The notes beneath the pieces were generated by a model. The model ran no database searches, was not told the DNA's origin, and saw nothing but the letters and a program-made list of their open reading frames with translations. Both the position numbers and the translations under genes were made by a program. This document shows, in pieces, positions 9,662 to 19,295 of a stretch of 64,000 nucleotides of DNA (position 1 is the stretch's first letter; every line of letters begins with the position of its first letter). The DNA comes from Cyanobium sp. CH-040 (GTDB lineage Bacteria; Cyanobacteriota; Cyanobacteriia; PCC-6307; Cyanobiaceae): contig NZ_JAGQCJ010000013.1 in NCBI RefSeq assembly GCF_024346135.1, forward strand, positions 18,226 to 82,225, read 5' to 3'.

Positions 9662-10054
9662 ATGGCCAAGCCTCCCCAGAAGTCCGGCCCCAAGAAGGCC
9701 AAGCGCAACGTTCCCAACGGTGTTGCCCACATCCAGAGCACCTTCAACAACACGATCGTCTCGATCACCGACACCGCCGGAGAGGTGATCGCCTGGAGTT
9801 CCGCAGGAGCGAGCGGCTTCAAGGGGGCACGCAAAGGCACCCCGTTCGCGGCGCAGACCGCCGCCGAAGCCGCTGCCCGCCGCGCCCTGGATCAGGGCAT
9901 GCGCCAGATCGAAGTGCTCGTGCGCGGTCCCGGCTCCGGCCGTGAGACGGCCATTCGCGCCCTGCAGGTGGCCGGCCTGGAAATCACCCTCATCCGCGAC
10001 GTGACGCCACTGCCGCACAACGGCTGCCGTCGTCCCAAGCGCCGTCGCGTCTGA
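9662..10054 (+). CDS. rpsK: 30S ribosomal protein S11
   Basis: 130 residues. [22 protein letters not shown] near residue 18 and the C-terminal [18 protein letters not shown] are S11 signatures. A 156-base C-rich spacer separates it from rpsM; I saw no strong promoter or terminator in it. S11 lies in the platform near the mRNA exit. Confidence 0.98.
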   Translation: MAKPPQKSGPKKAKRNVPNGVAHIQSTFNNTIVSITDTAGEVIAWSSAGASGFKGARKGTPFAAQTAAEAAARRALDQGMRQIEVLVRGPGSGRETAIRALQVAGLEITLIRDVTPLPHNGCRRPKRRRV

Positions 10055-10107
10055 GCCTGCCGCGTCCCCAGAGCGGACAACCCGTCAACCTTCCGAGCCT
10101 TCAGACC

Positions 10108-11046
10108 GTGCTGCACTACCAAATTGACCGGGTCGAGCACCAGGTCGCCGAAGACCGGTCCCAGACCGGGGTGTTCCTGATCGGTCCCCTGGATCGCGGC
10201 CAGGCGACCACCCTCGGCAACGCCCTGCGCCGCGTGCTGATCGGCGGCCTCGAAGGCAGCGCCATCACCGCCGTGCGCATCGCCGGCGTCAATCACGAAT
10301 ACGCCACCGTGCCCGGCGTCCGCGAGGACGTGCTCGACATCCTGCTCAACTGCAAGCAGGTGGCGGTCAACAGCCGCAGCCGGGACCTGGAGATCGGCCG
10401 GCTGGTGGTCACCGGCCCGGCCACCGTGACCGCCGCTGATCTCCAGTTCTCCTCCCAGGTCCAGGTGATCGATCCCTCCCGGCTGATCGCCACCGTGGCC
10501 GATGGCCACAGCCTGGAGATGGAGGTGCACGTGGAGCGTGGCGTCGGCTACCGCCCCGTGGACCGGCACACCGAGGACACCAGCGCCATCGATCTGCTGC
10601 AGATCGATGCGGTGTTCAAGCCCGTCAAGCGGGTCAACTACTCGGTGGATGAGACCGCCGTGGGCGAAGGTGGTTCGGCCCGGGAGCGGTTGCGGCTCGA
10701 GATCGAGACCGACGGCAGCGTGACGCCCGATGACGCCATGGCCCAGGCTGCCAATCAGCTGATCGCCCTGTTCCAGCCCCTGGCCAGCCTGACGGCGGTC
10801 GAGGAGCCTGGCCAGGAACCGGAGCCTTCCGCAGAAGCCCAGATCCCCCTGGAGGAACTGAACCTCTCGGTGCGCGCCTACAACTGTCTGAAGCGGGCCC
10901 AGGTGAACTCCGTGAGCGATCTGATGGGCTTCAGCTACGAAGATCTGCTGGAGATCAAGAACTTCGGCTCCAAGTCAGCCGACGAGGTGATCGAAGCGCT
11001 CGAGCGCATCGGCATCACCCTGCCCCAGAGCCGCACCAGCGCCTGA
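10108..11046 (+). CDS. rpoA: RNA polymerase alpha subunit
   Basis: 312 residues from a GTG at 10108 ([13 protein letters not shown]). The N-terminal assembly domain contains [15 protein letters not shown] (about 31-45). After a short Glu/Pro linker the C-terminal domain runs from about residue 245 ([18 protein letters not shown]) and includes the DNA- and activator-binding helix-hairpin [17 protein letters not shown]. It sits in the alpha operon between rpsK and rplQ; rpsD is not present here. Confidence 0.98.
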   Translation: MLHYQIDRVEHQVAEDRSQTGVFLIGPLDRGQATTLGNALRRVLIGGLEGSAITAVRIAGVNHEYATVPGVREDVLDILLNCKQVAVNSRSRDLEIGRLVVTGPATVTAADLQFSSQVQVIDPSRLIATVADGHSLEMEVHVERGVGYRPVDRHTEDTSAIDLLQIDAVFKPVKRVNYSVDETAVGEGGSARERLRLEIETDGSVTPDDAMAQAANQLIALFQPLASLTAVEEPGQEPEPSAEAQIPLEELNLSVRAYNCLKRAQVNSVSDLMGFSYEDLLEIKNFGSKSADEVIEALERIGITLPQSRTSA

Positions 11047-11081
11047 TCGGCGGCCTTCGACCATCCCCGGACCCAAGCACC

Positions 11082-11432
11082 ATGCGACACCAATGCCGAG
11101 TCCCCCAGCTGGGACGCCCCGCCGACCAACGCAAGGCCATGCTGCGTGGACTCACCACCCAGCTGATCCGCGAAGGTCGTGTGACCACCACCAAGGCCCG
11201 CGCCAAGGCCCTGCGTGACGAAGCCGAACGCATGATCACCCTGGCCAAGGACGGCAGTCTTGCCGCCCGCCGCCGGGCGATCGGCTACATCTACGACAAG
11301 CAGCTCGTGCACGCCCTGTTCGACAAGGCCCAGGAGCGCTACGGCGACCGCAGCGGTGGTTACACCCGGATCATCCGCACGGTGCCACGCCGGGGCGACA
11401 ACGCCGAAATGGCCATCATCGAGCTGGTCTGA
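11082..11432 (+). CDS. rplQ: 50S ribosomal protein L17
   Basis: 116 residues. [21 protein letters not shown] and [24 protein letters not shown] identify L17, located at the base of the large subunit near the exit tunnel. truA follows after 27 bases, a common arrangement. Confidence 0.98.
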   Translation: MRHQCRVPQLGRPADQRKAMLRGLTTQLIREGRVTTTKARAKALRDEAERMITLAKDGSLAARRRAIGYIYDKQLVHALFDKAQERYGDRSGGYTRIIRTVPRRGDNAEMAIIELV

Positions 11433-11459
11433 GACCAGGGCCTGGCACGACCGAGAGCG

Positions 11460-12311
11460 GTGGCTCAGCTGCCCCTGCCCTTGCGGCGGATCGCCCTCTG
11501 CTTCCAGTACGACGGCAGCGCCTTTCATGGCTGGCAACGCCAGCGCAATGCCTCCAGCGTGCAGGCCACGCTGGAGGCTGCTCTGCGTGACCTCGACCCC
11601 GACGGTCCTGGCCACTGCCTCGCAGCCGGCCGCACCGACACCGGCGTGCACGCCGCAGCCCAGGTGGCCCACTTCGACTGCGCCGGGCCGATCCCGGCAG
11701 CGCGCTGGCCCAAGGCCCTGAACGGACGACTGCCGTCCACGATCCGGGTGCGCGCCGCCAGTGAGGTGCCTGCCGGCTGGCACGCCTGCTTCTCGGCCTG
11801 CTACCGCCGGTACCGCTACACCATCTACAACGGCCGCAGACCCAATCTCTTCCTCCAGCCGTGGAGCTGGCATCGCTACAGGCTGCCGATCGCCGTGGAG
11901 CCGATGCGCACGATGCTCGAGATGATGCTCGGCGAGCACGACTTCGCCGCCTTCCAGCTGGCCGGCAGCCGCCGGAGCCACAGCCGCACCTGCCTGCAGG
12001 AGGTGGCTGTGGAGCGGCAGGGGGATCTGATCAGTGTGGAACTTCAGGCCAGCGGCTTCCTGTACGGGATGGTGCGGCTGGTGATGGGGCAGCTGGTGGC
12101 CGTGGGGGAAGGGCGGTTGAGTGCCACGGAGTTCGAGCGGCGCTGGCGCCGGCGGGAACGGGCGGCCGTGAAGGAAGCGGCCCCGCCCCAGGGCCTCTGC
12201 CTGCTTCGCGTCGGCTACGCGCAGCAGGTGTTCCCTCCTGCCGCCTGGTACGATTGTCAACCGCGGTATCAGCTGGGTCTCTCCGATCCACCGGATCAGG
12301 CGCCGGATTGA
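11460..12311 (+). CDS. truA: tRNA pseudouridine(38-40) synthase TruA
   Basis: 283 residues from a GTG at 11460. The catalytic motif [11 protein letters not shown] (about residues 57-67) carries the invariant Asp that attacks the uracil ring. [12 protein letters not shown] near residue 18 and [14 protein letters not shown] near 196 are further family motifs. It converts U38-U40 in the anticodon stem-loop of many tRNAs. It is the last gene before a 314-base spacer. Confidence 0.95.
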   Translation: MAQLPLPLRRIALCFQYDGSAFHGWQRQRNASSVQATLEAALRDLDPDGPGHCLAAGRTDTGVHAAAQVAHFDCAGPIPAARWPKALNGRLPSTIRVRAASEVPAGWHACFSACYRRYRYTIYNGRRPNLFLQPWSWHRYRLPIAVEPMRTMLEMMLGEHDFAAFQLAGSRRSHSRTCLQEVAVERQGDLISVELQASGFLYGMVRLVMGQLVAVGEGRLSATEFERRWRRRERAAVKEAAPPQGLCLLRVGYAQQVFPPAAWYDCQPRYQLGLSDPPDQAPD

Positions 12312-12625
12312 GGCAGCAGGGACGCAAGCCCTGCCGCCGTGACTGGCCCCTCCACAAGCTCAGCCGCTCCCCCGTCCGCTCCGGAGTTCCCGCAACAGGG
12401 CAACCCGGATCAGCGAGGAGTTGAGCAGTCTCCGGTGGTGTTGAGAAGCTGGCCTACGCCGATCCGCCGAGCCGCAGGCCCTTCAACCGGCCGAGCGGTA
12501 GGTTGAGCGACGGACTGACCGTCACGGACGCTGCGGCTGCCATGCCAGCCGACTGCAGCCGTCACGTCAGCCCCTTCAACCGCCAGCCCTGCCCCCTACG
12601 GCCTGCCGGTGCCCGACCAGGCGCT
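12312..12625 (+). other. Intergenic spacer truA-rplM, 314 bases
   Basis: No gene is recognisable. Just after the truA stop, GGCAGCAGGG (12312-12321) can pair with CCCTGCCGCC (12329-12338) with one mismatch, a hairpin without a T-tract that may weakly terminate or process the transcript. The remainder is GC-rich and probably holds the rplM promoter, but I cannot point to a convincing -35/-10 pair. Confidence 0.4.
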
Positions 12626-13078
12626 ATGAACAAGACTCCTCTGCCATCCACCGATTCGATCGACCGCCAGTGGTACCTGGTGGACGCTGCGGATCAGACC
12701 CTCGGCCGCCTGGCCAGCGAAGTGGCCTCCGTGCTGCGGGGCAAGAACAAGCCCAGCTACACCCCCCACCTCGACACGGGTGACTTCGTGGTCGTGATCA
12801 ACGCCGACAAGATCCGGGTGAGCGGCAACAAGCCCACCCAGAAGCTGTACAGGCGCCACTCCGGCCGGCCCGGTGGCATGAAGACCGAGACCTTCGCCCA
12901 CCTTCAGGCTCGGATCCCAGAGCGCATCGTGGAGAAGGCCATCAAGGGCATGCTTCCCCACAACGCTCTCGGCCGGCAGCTGTTCCGCAAGCTGAAGGTC
13001 TACAAGGGCAGCGAGCATCCGCACGCCGCCCAGAATCCCCAGGTTCTCGCCCTCGACCCCGCCACTGCAGCCCAATGA
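12626..13078 (+). CDS. rplM: 50S ribosomal protein L13
   Basis: 150 residues from the ATG at 12626 ([20 protein letters not shown]). The signature [19 protein letters not shown] and the C-terminal [20 protein letters not shown] are diagnostic. Its stop overlaps the rpsI start (ATGA at 13075-13078), so the two are translationally coupled. Confidence 0.98.
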   Translation: MNKTPLPSTDSIDRQWYLVDAADQTLGRLASEVASVLRGKNKPSYTPHLDTGDFVVVINADKIRVSGNKPTQKLYRRHSGRPGGMKTETFAHLQARIPERIVEKAIKGMLPHNALGRQLFRKLKVYKGSEHPHAAQNPQVLALDPATAAQ

Positions 13079-13476
13079 GCTCCGCCAAAGTCGTCTACTG
13101 GGGTACCGGCCGTCGCAAGACCGCCGTGGCCCGCGTCCGTGTGATCCCCGGCAGTGGCTCGGTGACCATCAACGGCCGCCCGGGCGACAACTACCTCAAT
13201 TACAACCCCGTCTACCTGGCTGCCGTCAAGGCTCCCCTGCAGACCCTGGGTCTGGAGGGTGAGTACGACCTGCTGGTGAACGTGCGCGGCGGCGGTCTCA
13301 CCGGCCAGGCCGATGCCATCAAACAGGGCGCCGCCCGCGCCCTGTGCGAGCTCTCACCCGAGAACCGCAGGCCCCTGAAGACCGAAGGCCACCTGAGCCG
13401 CGACCCCCGCGCCAAGGAGCGGCGCAAGTACGGCCTCAAGAAAGCCCGCAAAGCCCCCCAGTTCTCGAAGCGCTGA
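13075..13476 (+). CDS. rpsI: 30S ribosomal protein S9
   Basis: 133 residues. [17 protein letters not shown] near the start and the terminal Lys/Arg-rich [16 protein letters not shown], whose C-terminus reaches the P-site tRNA in this family, identify S9. It overlaps rplM by 4 bases; rpmE follows after 2 bases. Confidence 0.98.
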   Translation: MSSAKVVYWGTGRRKTAVARVRVIPGSGSVTINGRPGDNYLNYNPVYLAAVKAPLQTLGLEGEYDLLVNVRGGGLTGQADAIKQGAARALCELSPENRRPLKTEGHLSRDPRAKERRKYGLKKARKAPQFSKR

Positions 13477-13478
13477 TC

Positions 13479-13736
13479 ATGCCCAAGGCCGACATCCACC
13501 CCACCTGGTACCCCGAAGCCAAGGTGGTCTGCAATGGAGAAGTGGTGATGACCACCGGCTCCACCCAGCCCGAGATCCACGTTGATGTGTGGAGCGGCAA
13601 CCACCCCTTCTACACCGGCACCCAGAAGATCCTCGACACCGAGGGCCGGGTGGATCGGTTCATGCGCAAGTACGGCATGGGTGGTGCCAGCACCACCGGC
13701 AAGCAGGACAAGGAGAGCGCCGAGACCGGCGCCTGA
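13479..13736 (+). CDS. rpmE: 50S ribosomal protein L31, apparently zinc-independent form
   Basis: 85 residues from the ATG at 13479 (MPKADIHPTWYPEAKVVCNG). The family core (YPEAKVVCNG and VWSGNHPFYTGTQKIL) is clear. Of the zinc-ribbon Cys positions of C+ L31, only the first (VVC) remains; the others are Asn, Trp or Asn, so this looks like a C- form. A terminator-like hairpin lies 51 bases downstream. Confidence 0.96.
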   Translation: MPKADIHPTWYPEAKVVCNGEVVMTTGSTQPEIHVDVWSGNHPFYTGTQKILDTEGRVDRFMRKYGMGGASTTGKQDKESAETGA

Positions 13737-13787
13737 AGACCTGCACCCCTGCCTGACGGCTGACCCGCACGGGGCGGCATCACACGT

Positions 13788-13816
13788 GGCCGGATGTCCG
13801 TTGGCATCCGGCCTTC
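13788..13816 (+). terminator. Terminator-like hairpin after rpmE
   Basis: GGCCGGATG (13788-13796) pairs perfectly with CATCCGGCC (13805-13813) around an 8-base loop and is followed by TTCGTC. The T-tract is weak. Its place between rpmE and prfA suggests it ends or attenuates the rplM-rpsI-rpmE transcript. Confidence 0.5.
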
Positions 13817-13877
13817 GTCATGGCGGCCGCTGAGCATCCAGCATCTCCCGGCGGTATGGCCGGCGCTCACTTCCGTG

Positions 13878-14984
13878 ATGGACACCTCCCTGCTGCACGA
13901 GCGCCTGGAAACGGCCCGGCGCACCTTCCACACCCTGGAACGGCAGCTCGCCGATCCCGACGTGGCCGCCGACCCCGCGCAGCTCCAGAGGATCGCCCGC
14001 GAACGGGCCCGGCTGGAGCCCCTGGTGCTGGATCAGCAGCAGCTCCAGCGCCTGGAGCAGGAGCAGCATCAGGCCCGCGCCCTGCTCCGCGACCATCAGG
14101 ACGACGAGGCCATGGCAGCCCTCGCCAGTGAGGAGCTGGTCCGGCTGGAGCAGGAGATCGGCGGACTGCGCCAGCGCCTCACCCTGGCCCTGCTGCCCCG
14201 CGATCCCCGCGATGAGCGCAGCGTGATGCTGGAGATCCGCGCCGGTGCCGGCGGCGATGAGGCGGCCATCTGGGCCGGGGATCTGGCCCGCATGTACGAA
14301 CGCCACGCCCAGAGCGTGGGCTGGCGGGTGGAGCCGGTGAGTGCCTCGGAGGCCGAACTCGGGGGCTACAAGGAACTGATCCTTGCCATCCGCGGCGACG
14401 GCGTTTACAGCCAGCTGAAATTCGAGGCGGGCGTCCACCGGGTGCAGCGGGTCCCGGCCACCGAGTCCCAGGGCCGGGTGCACACCTCCACCGCCACGGT
14501 GGCGGTGATGCCGGAGGCCGATCCGGTGGAGGTGCAGATCGATCCGGGCGATCTGGACATCAGCACGGCCCGCTCCGGCGGCGCCGGCGGCCAGAACGTG
14601 AACAAGGTGGAGACGGCGGTGGATCTGCTGCACAAGCCCACCGGCATCCGCGTGTTCTGCACCCAGGAGCGCTCCCAGCTGCAGAACCGTGAGCGTGCCA
14701 TGGAGATCCTGCGGGCCAAGCTCTACGAGCGCGAGCTGGCGGCGGCCCAGGCCCGGGAGCGCTCCGCCCGCCTGGCCCAGGTGGGCAGCGGCGACCGCAG
14801 CGAGAAGATCCGCACCTACAACTACAAGGACAACCGGGTGACCGACCACCGGCTGGGCCGCAACTTCACCCTCGAGCCCGTGCTCAACGGCCAGCTCACG
14901 GACCTGATCGGTGCCTGCGTCGCGGCCGACCAGAGCAGGCGGCTGGAGGAACTGGCCGCCGGGGCCAGCGGTGCCGACGGCTGA
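13878..14984 (+). CDS. prfA: Peptide chain release factor 1
   Basis: 368 residues from the ATG at 13878 ([15 protein letters not shown]). The stop-codon recognition PAT motif lies in [14 protein letters not shown] near residue 197, and the catalytic GGQ is in [13 protein letters not shown] near 235-247. PAT instead of SPF marks RF1 (UAA/UAG) rather than RF2. It follows rpmE as in other cyanobacteria. Confidence 0.97.
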   Translation: MDTSLLHERLETARRTFHTLERQLADPDVAADPAQLQRIARERARLEPLVLDQQQLQRLEQEQHQARALLRDHQDDEAMAALASEELVRLEQEIGGLRQRLTLALLPRDPRDERSVMLEIRAGAGGDEAAIWAGDLARMYERHAQSVGWRVEPVSASEAELGGYKELILAIRGDGVYSQLKFEAGVHRVQRVPATESQGRVHTSTATVAVMPEADPVEVQIDPGDLDISTARSGGAGGQNVNKVETAVDLLHKPTGIRVFCTQERSQLQNRERAMEILRAKLYERELAAAQARERSARLAQVGSGDRSEKIRTYNYKDNRVTDHRLGRNFTLEPVLNGQLTDLIGACVAADQSRRLEELAAGASGADG

Positions 14985-15027
14985 GGTCTACCGGCAGCGC
15001 GGCAGACCGGCTGACGTGCCGGGTGCG

Positions 15028-15573
15028 CTAGGCCGCCAGGGGGCCGGCGGCCGGATCGTCGGTGGGCACCACCTCCAGTCCGATCACGTACTTGGCCCAT
15101 TCCCGGTGCACCCCGGCGCGCACCAGGCGGGTGGCCTCGAAACCGGGACCGCTGAGGGGACGGTGGGGCTCCCGCGCCAGGCGCATCCCGGCCTCGCGTG
15201 GGGTGCGGTTCCCCTTGCGCACGTTGCAGGGCAGGCAGGCGGTGGTGACGTTCTCCCAGCTGTCGCTGCCGCCCCGGCTGCGGGGCAGGATGTGGTCGAT
15301 CGAGAGCCGCTCACCGTTGTAACCGCAGTACTGGCAGCGATGACCATCCCGCTGGAACAGATTGCGGCGGGTGAGCGGCAGGGGCTTGTAGGGCACCCGC
15401 ACGAACTGGCGCAGCCGGATGACGGTGGGCAGCAGCAGATCGTCGCGGATCACCCGGCCGGGATCATGCTCGAGACCCTCGGCCTTGCCCTTGAGCAGCA
15501 TCACCATGGCCCGCCGCCAACTGGTGATGTTGAGGGGTTCATAGGAGGCATTGAGGACGAGAACGTGCCCCAT
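15028..15573 (-). CDS. HNH endonuclease family protein (conserved cyanobacterial)
   Basis: 181 residues from the ATG at 15573 (MGHVLVLNASYEPLNITSW). An HNH module is complete: CQYCGYNGERLSIDHILPRS with a first CxxC, the catalytic DH pair, Asn in SWENVTTACLPC, and a second CxxC. The family is widespread and chromosomal in cyanobacteria; its substrate is not known to me. It is a stand-alone gene on the opposite strand to prfA and murF-alr, without restriction-modification neighbours, so a housekeeping DNA-repair role is more likely than defence. Confidence 0.85.
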   Translation of the reverse strand: MGHVLVLNASYEPLNITSWRRAMVMLLKGKAEGLEHDPGRVIRDDLLLPTVIRLRQFVRVPYKPLPLTRRNLFQRDGHRCQYCGYNGERLSIDHILPRSRGGSDSWENVTTACLPCNVRKGNRTPREAGMRLAREPHRPLSGPGFEATRLVRAGVHREWAKYVIGLEVVPTDDPAAGPLAA

Positions 15574-15665
15574 CGCCACAACCGGGATCGTCAGAATGCT
15601 AACGAGGCTGATCCCTTGGGTCGGTGTCGTCCACGACCGGGCATGCCTCCGGAGCGCCCTGCCCC

Positions 15666-18158
15666 ATGACCCTTCCCGCACCACGAGAGCTGGCCGCCCT
15701 GCTGGATGGCGAGCTGCGGGGAGTGCCGGCGGAGCAGCCCCCGCGTGCGGTGGCGATCGACTCGCGCCGGGTGCTGCCGGGCGATCTCTTCGTGGCCCTG
15801 GGGGGCCGTCACTGCGACGGCCACGAGTTCGTGGAGGCGGCCGAAGCCGCCGGGGCGTCGCTGGTGGTGCTGCGGCGGGACCGCTGCCCCGACGCCGGCG
15901 CGGGGCGGCCGGGCTGTGCCCGCCTGCTGGTGAACGACCCACTGCTGGCCCTGCAGCGGCTCGCCGCCTGGTACCGCCGCACCCACATCCGCAGGGTGGT
16001 GGCGATCACCGGCAGCAACGGCAAGACGGTGGTCAAGGCCGCCCTGACCGCCATGCTGGCCGGCCGCTTCCGCGTGGCCGCCAGCCCCGGCAGCTGGAAC
16101 AGCCAGGTGGGCGTGCCCCTGGCGGTGCTCACGGCTCCACCCGGCACCGAGCTGGGGGTGTTCGAGGCCGGAATCTCGGCCCCGGGGGAGATGGAGCGCC
16201 TGGCGGCGATCCTGGCGCCCGACCACGGCGTGCTGGTGAACGTGGGCCTGGCCCACCTGGGCAGCTTCGGCAGCCGCGAGGTGACGGCACGGGAGAAGAT
16301 GCGCCTGTTCCAGGACATGGACGAGCAGGGCTGGGTGATCGCCCCGGATGACCCGCTGGTGAACGCCCAGCCGCTGCCCTGCCCCCGCATCCACCCCGGC
16401 GCGGGGCCGCCGCGGCTGCTGGGCCAGAGCCCCCAGGGCAGCGGGATGCTGCTGCACCTCGATCTGGGCGGCAGCCAGGCCCAGGTGAGGGTGCGCACCC
16501 GCTCCCAGCCCCTCATCGAGGACCTGGTGATCGCCATGACCGCCGCCCAGCGGCTGGGGGTGCCAGCCGAGGAGATGGTGGAGGTGCTGCAGGACTACAC
16601 GTTCGGTCCCACCCGCATGGAGACCTGGCGGACTCCGGAGGGCATCACGATCGTCAACGACACCGCCAGCGACGATCCGCTCTCGGTGCAGACCGCCCTG
16701 GCCACGGTGGCCTCCTTCCCAGGGGACGGCCGACGCCTGTTCGTGTTCGGCGGGATGGCGGATCTGGGCTCCGGCGAGCGGCGGGAACACGAACTGATCG
16801 GGCGAATGGCGGCCGAGCGGGGCTTCGCGGAGCTGCTGCTGCTGCCCCACCCTGCCCGCAGCCACACTGCCGCGGCCTGGAATGTGCGCCATCCCGGCCA
16901 GGCGGCCCGGGAACTGGGCGACACCGCCGCCCTGCGCCAGACGATCCGGCAGCTCGCCGAACCCGGAGACACCGTGCTGCTCAAGGGTGCCGCCCGCCAG
17001 GAGCTGAGCAGCGCGGCCCGGGCGATCTGGGAATCGATGGCGCCGCGCCGCCTGCTGGTGGATCTCGACGCCATCCGCGACAACATCGCCCGCTTCCGCA
17101 GCCTCTGCGGCCCCGGGGTGGCAATGCTGGCGGTGCTCAAGGCCTGGGCCTACGGCACCGAACTGCCGCGACTGGCGACGGCGCTGCAGGACAGCGGCAT
17201 CGACTGGATCGGGGTCTCCGCCGCCGACGAGGGTGCCGCCATCCGCCGGGCCGGCGTGCACCGGCCGGTGCTGGTGATGCTGATGGACACCGATGAGGTG
17301 GACAAGGCGGTGCGCTGGCGGCTGACGCCGGTGGTCTATTCCCTGCTCTTCGCCCGCAGCCTGGTGGCGACCCTGCAGGCGATGGGCGCCCGCCTCGATG
17401 TCCACCTCGAGATCGAGACGGGCATGGGTCGCCTCGGTGTGGCGCCGGAGGAGGCCCTGGCCGCCGCCCGGCTGCTGCGCGAGTCCGGCGTCGTGACCGT
17501 GAGCGGCGTGATGACCCATCTGGCCAGCGCCGATGATCCCGCCGCCGATGGCGACACCACCGCTCAGCTGCAGAGGTTCGACGCGGTGGTGGACGAGCTG
17601 CGCCGGGACCTGGGCACGCCCCTGCTGGTGCACGCGGCCGCCACCTCCGGCGCCGTGCGCTTCCCGGCCTCCCGTCATGACATGGTGCGGCTGGGTCTGG
17701 GGCTGTTCGGTCTGCATCCCTCGCCGGCCGTGGCCGGCGCGATCGAGCTGGAGCTGGCGGTGGCGTTCATCAGCCGCCTGGTGCAGGTGCGCCACTGCAG
17801 CCAGGGCCAGCGCATCGGCTACAACGGCACCTACCGGGTGAGCGCCCAGCGCCAGCGCATCGGCATCGTGGCCGCCGGTTACAACGACGGCGTGCCCTGG
17901 CGGTTTGGCAACCGGGGCGAGGTGATGATGCAGGGCCGGCGCCTGGCGGTGCTGGGCCGGGTGTCGATGGACTCGATGGCGATCGATCTGGAGCCGCTGC
18001 CGGAGGCGGCGGTGGGCGATGAGGTGCTGATCTTCGGGGCCCACGAGGGCCAGGTGCTGCGCCCGGAGGAGGTGGCCAGGCAGGCGGGCACGATCCCCTA
18101 CGACCTGCTGGTGAAGGTCGACGGCCGGCGCGTGCAGCGCATCTTCCGGGGCGGCTGA
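15666..18158 (+). CDS. murF-alr: Bifunctional MurF (D-Ala-D-Ala adding ligase) - alanine racemase fusion
   Basis: 830 residues from the ATG at 15666; an in-frame ATG at 15624 would add 14 unconserved residues. Residues 1-457 are a full MurF: N-terminal DSRRVLPGDLFVALGG, P-loop GSNGKT (116-121), NSQVGVPL, and EAGISAPGEME. At residue 458 (MAPRRLLVDLDAI), without a linker, a complete fold-type III alanine racemase begins: PLP lysine K492 in AVLKAWAYG, catalytic Tyr Y719 in GYNGTY, then GYNDG and SMDS. MurF adds D-Ala-D-Ala to UDP-MurNAc-tripeptide and Alr makes D-Ala, so the fusion joins two steps of the D-Ala branch. The motifs resemble the fused MurF-Alr of Bacteroidota more than stand-alone proteobacterial enzymes. 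Confidence 0.93.
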   Translation: MTLPAPRELAALLDGELRGVPAEQPPRAVAIDSRRVLPGDLFVALGGRHCDGHEFVEAAEAAGASLVVLRRDRCPDAGAGRPGCARLLVNDPLLALQRLAAWYRRTHIRRVVAITGSNGKTVVKAALTAMLAGRFRVAASPGSWNSQVGVPLAVLTAPPGTELGVFEAGISAPGEMERLAAILAPDHGVLVNVGLAHLGSFGSREVTAREKMRLFQDMDEQGWVIAPDDPLVNAQPLPCPRIHPGAGPPRLLGQSPQGSGMLLHLDLGGSQAQVRVRTRSQPLIEDLVIAMTAAQRLGVPAEEMVEVLQDYTFGPTRMETWRTPEGITIVNDTASDDPLSVQTALATVASFPGDGRRLFVFGGMADLGSGERREHELIGRMAAERGFAELLLLPHPARSHTAAAWNVRHPGQAARELGDTAALRQTIRQLAEPGDTVLLKGAARQELSSAARAIWESMAPRRLLVDLDAIRDNIARFRSLCGPGVAMLAVLKAWAYGTELPRLATALQDSGIDWIGVSAADEGAAIRRAGVHRPVLVMLMDTDEVDKAVRWRLTPVVYSLLFARSLVATLQAMGARLDVHLEIETGMGRLGVAPEEALAAARLLRESGVVTVSGVMTHLASADDPAADGDTTAQLQRFDAVVDELRRDLGTPLLVHAAATSGAVRFPASRHDMVRLGLGLFGLHPSPAVAGAIELELAVAFISRLVQVRHCSQGQRIGYNGTYRVSAQRQRIGIVAAGYNDGVPWRFGNRGEVMMQGRRLAVLGRVSMDSMAIDLEPLPEAAVGDEVLIFGAHEGQVLRPEEVARQAGTIPYDLLVKVDGRRVQRIFRGG

Positions 18159-18222
18159 AGCGGAAGCCGACGCAGACCCGCCCGGCCGGCCCGATGCGTT
18201 CAGGTAAGCTCCTGGAGCCGCT

Positions 18223-18311
18223 GGAGAGGTGGCTGAGTGGTTGAAAGCGGCTCCCTGCTAAGGAGTTACAGGAGGCAACTTCTGTCGAGGGTTCGAATCC
18301 CTCCCTCTCCG
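18223..18311 (+). tRNA. tRNA-Ser (anticodon GCT)
   Basis: An 89-base cloverleaf: acceptor stem GGAGAGG (18223-18229) pairs with CCTCTCC (18304-18310), with discriminator G. The anticodon loop is CTGCTAA, giving anticodon GCT for AGC/AGU. A long variable arm (type II tRNA) and the T-loop GGTTCGAATCC are present. CCA is not encoded. Confidence 0.96.
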
Positions 18312-18333
18312 TTGTCCATCGTCCCGACGGCGA

Positions 18334-19263
18334 TCACCCGAGCCGGCAGCAGGCGCTGAGCCGGCGCGCAATCTCAGGCAGCAGGGAGGAATCGCCAGCG
18401 CAGGCCTCGCCTTCGCTGAAGGCCACCAGCAGGAACGGGGCATGGCCTTCGGCCTCCACGTAGGCCGCATCGTGGCGGGCCTGGCTCATCCAGCCCGCCT
18501 TGCTCCACAGCCGGGCCGCCGCGGGCAGTCCCTCGCCCAGAAAGCCGTCCACCTGGTTCTCCGGATCGGCCGCGCGCTGCAGCGGATCGAGGCTGCGGGC
18601 CAGCACGGCGCGCATGCGGGCGCAGGCCGGCGGAGACACGATGGCGGACGCCATCACGGCCTGCAGCAGCCTGGCGGTGGCCTCGGTGCTGAGGCGGTTG
18701 CGGTTCCCGCCTTCGGGTCCATAGAACTCCCGCTCCCGCCCGAACGGCCCGTCACTCCAGGTCTTCTGGCAGGCGTTCACCCCGTCCAGTTCGGGCCAGC
18801 CCAGCTCGCCGAGCCACCGGTTCACCAGCTGCCGCTGACTCACCCAGCTGTCCATGGCGGTGGCGGGCAGCTCCGGACCGCTGGTGGTGCCCGTGAGCAG
18901 GTCCAGCACCAGGCCCGTGGCGTCGTTGCTGGAGTCGCGGATCATCGCCTCCAGCGCGCGCCGCAGCTCGGGACCATCCTCGAGCAGATCGTCCTGCAGC
19001 CAGGCCTCGGCGGCGATCAGATACACCAGCTTCACCACACTGGCGGGATAGCGCTGGCGCCCCCCGCCCCAGCTCGCCCCCAGTGCCGACGCCGCGGCCG
19101 CATCAGCGCCGGAATCGCCAGCGGAGCCGGTGAGCGGGGAGGCGTAGCGCACCCAGGTGATCGAAAGCCGCTGGCTCAGGCCTGCCCGTCCATCCAGCTC
19201 CAGGGCCCGGACCAGATCCGCCAGGATCTGCTCCATGGCCGGACTGGGGCTGTAGAACGCCAT
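18334..19263 (-). CDS. Serine hydrolase of the beta-lactamase / penicillin-binding fold
   Basis: 309 residues from the ATG at 19263; an ATG at 19290 would add nine residues but nearly abut the divergent gene at 19296. Active-site elements are visible in order: SxxK as SVVK (S75, K78), SSND near 111-114 in the SDN position, and SKAGW (254-258) in the KTG position. This matches class A beta-lactamase-like serine hydrolases, which in cyanobacteria are often of unknown substrate. No signal peptide is evident. It lies in a group of envelope genes, so a peptidoglycan-related role is possible; drug resistance cannot be claimed. Confidence 0.8.
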   Translation of the reverse strand: MAFYSPSPAMEQILADLVRALELDGRAGLSQRLSITWVRYASPLTGSAGDSGADAAAASALGASWGGGRQRYPASVVKLVYLIAAEAWLQDDLLEDGPELRRALEAMIRDSSNDATGLVLDLLTGTTSGPELPATAMDSWVSQRQLVNRWLGELGWPELDGVNACQKTWSDGPFGREREFYGPEGGNRNRLSTEATARLLQAVMASAIVSPPACARMRAVLARSLDPLQRAADPENQVDGFLGEGLPAAARLWSKAGWMSQARHDAAYVEAEGHAPFLLVAFSEGEACAGDSSLLPEIARRLSACCRLG

Positions 19264-19295
19264 GGCTACCGGCACCTGTTGCGGCGACATTAGAC

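Noticed and set aside
15028..15573. HNH nuclease as part of a defence system
   Set aside because: No methyltransferase, helicase or toxin-antitoxin partner is nearby and the family is a conserved chromosomal one in cyanobacteria.
15591..18044. 817-residue minus-strand open frame opposite murF-alr
   Set aside because: Low-complexity shadow of the real fusion gene with no recognisable domain.
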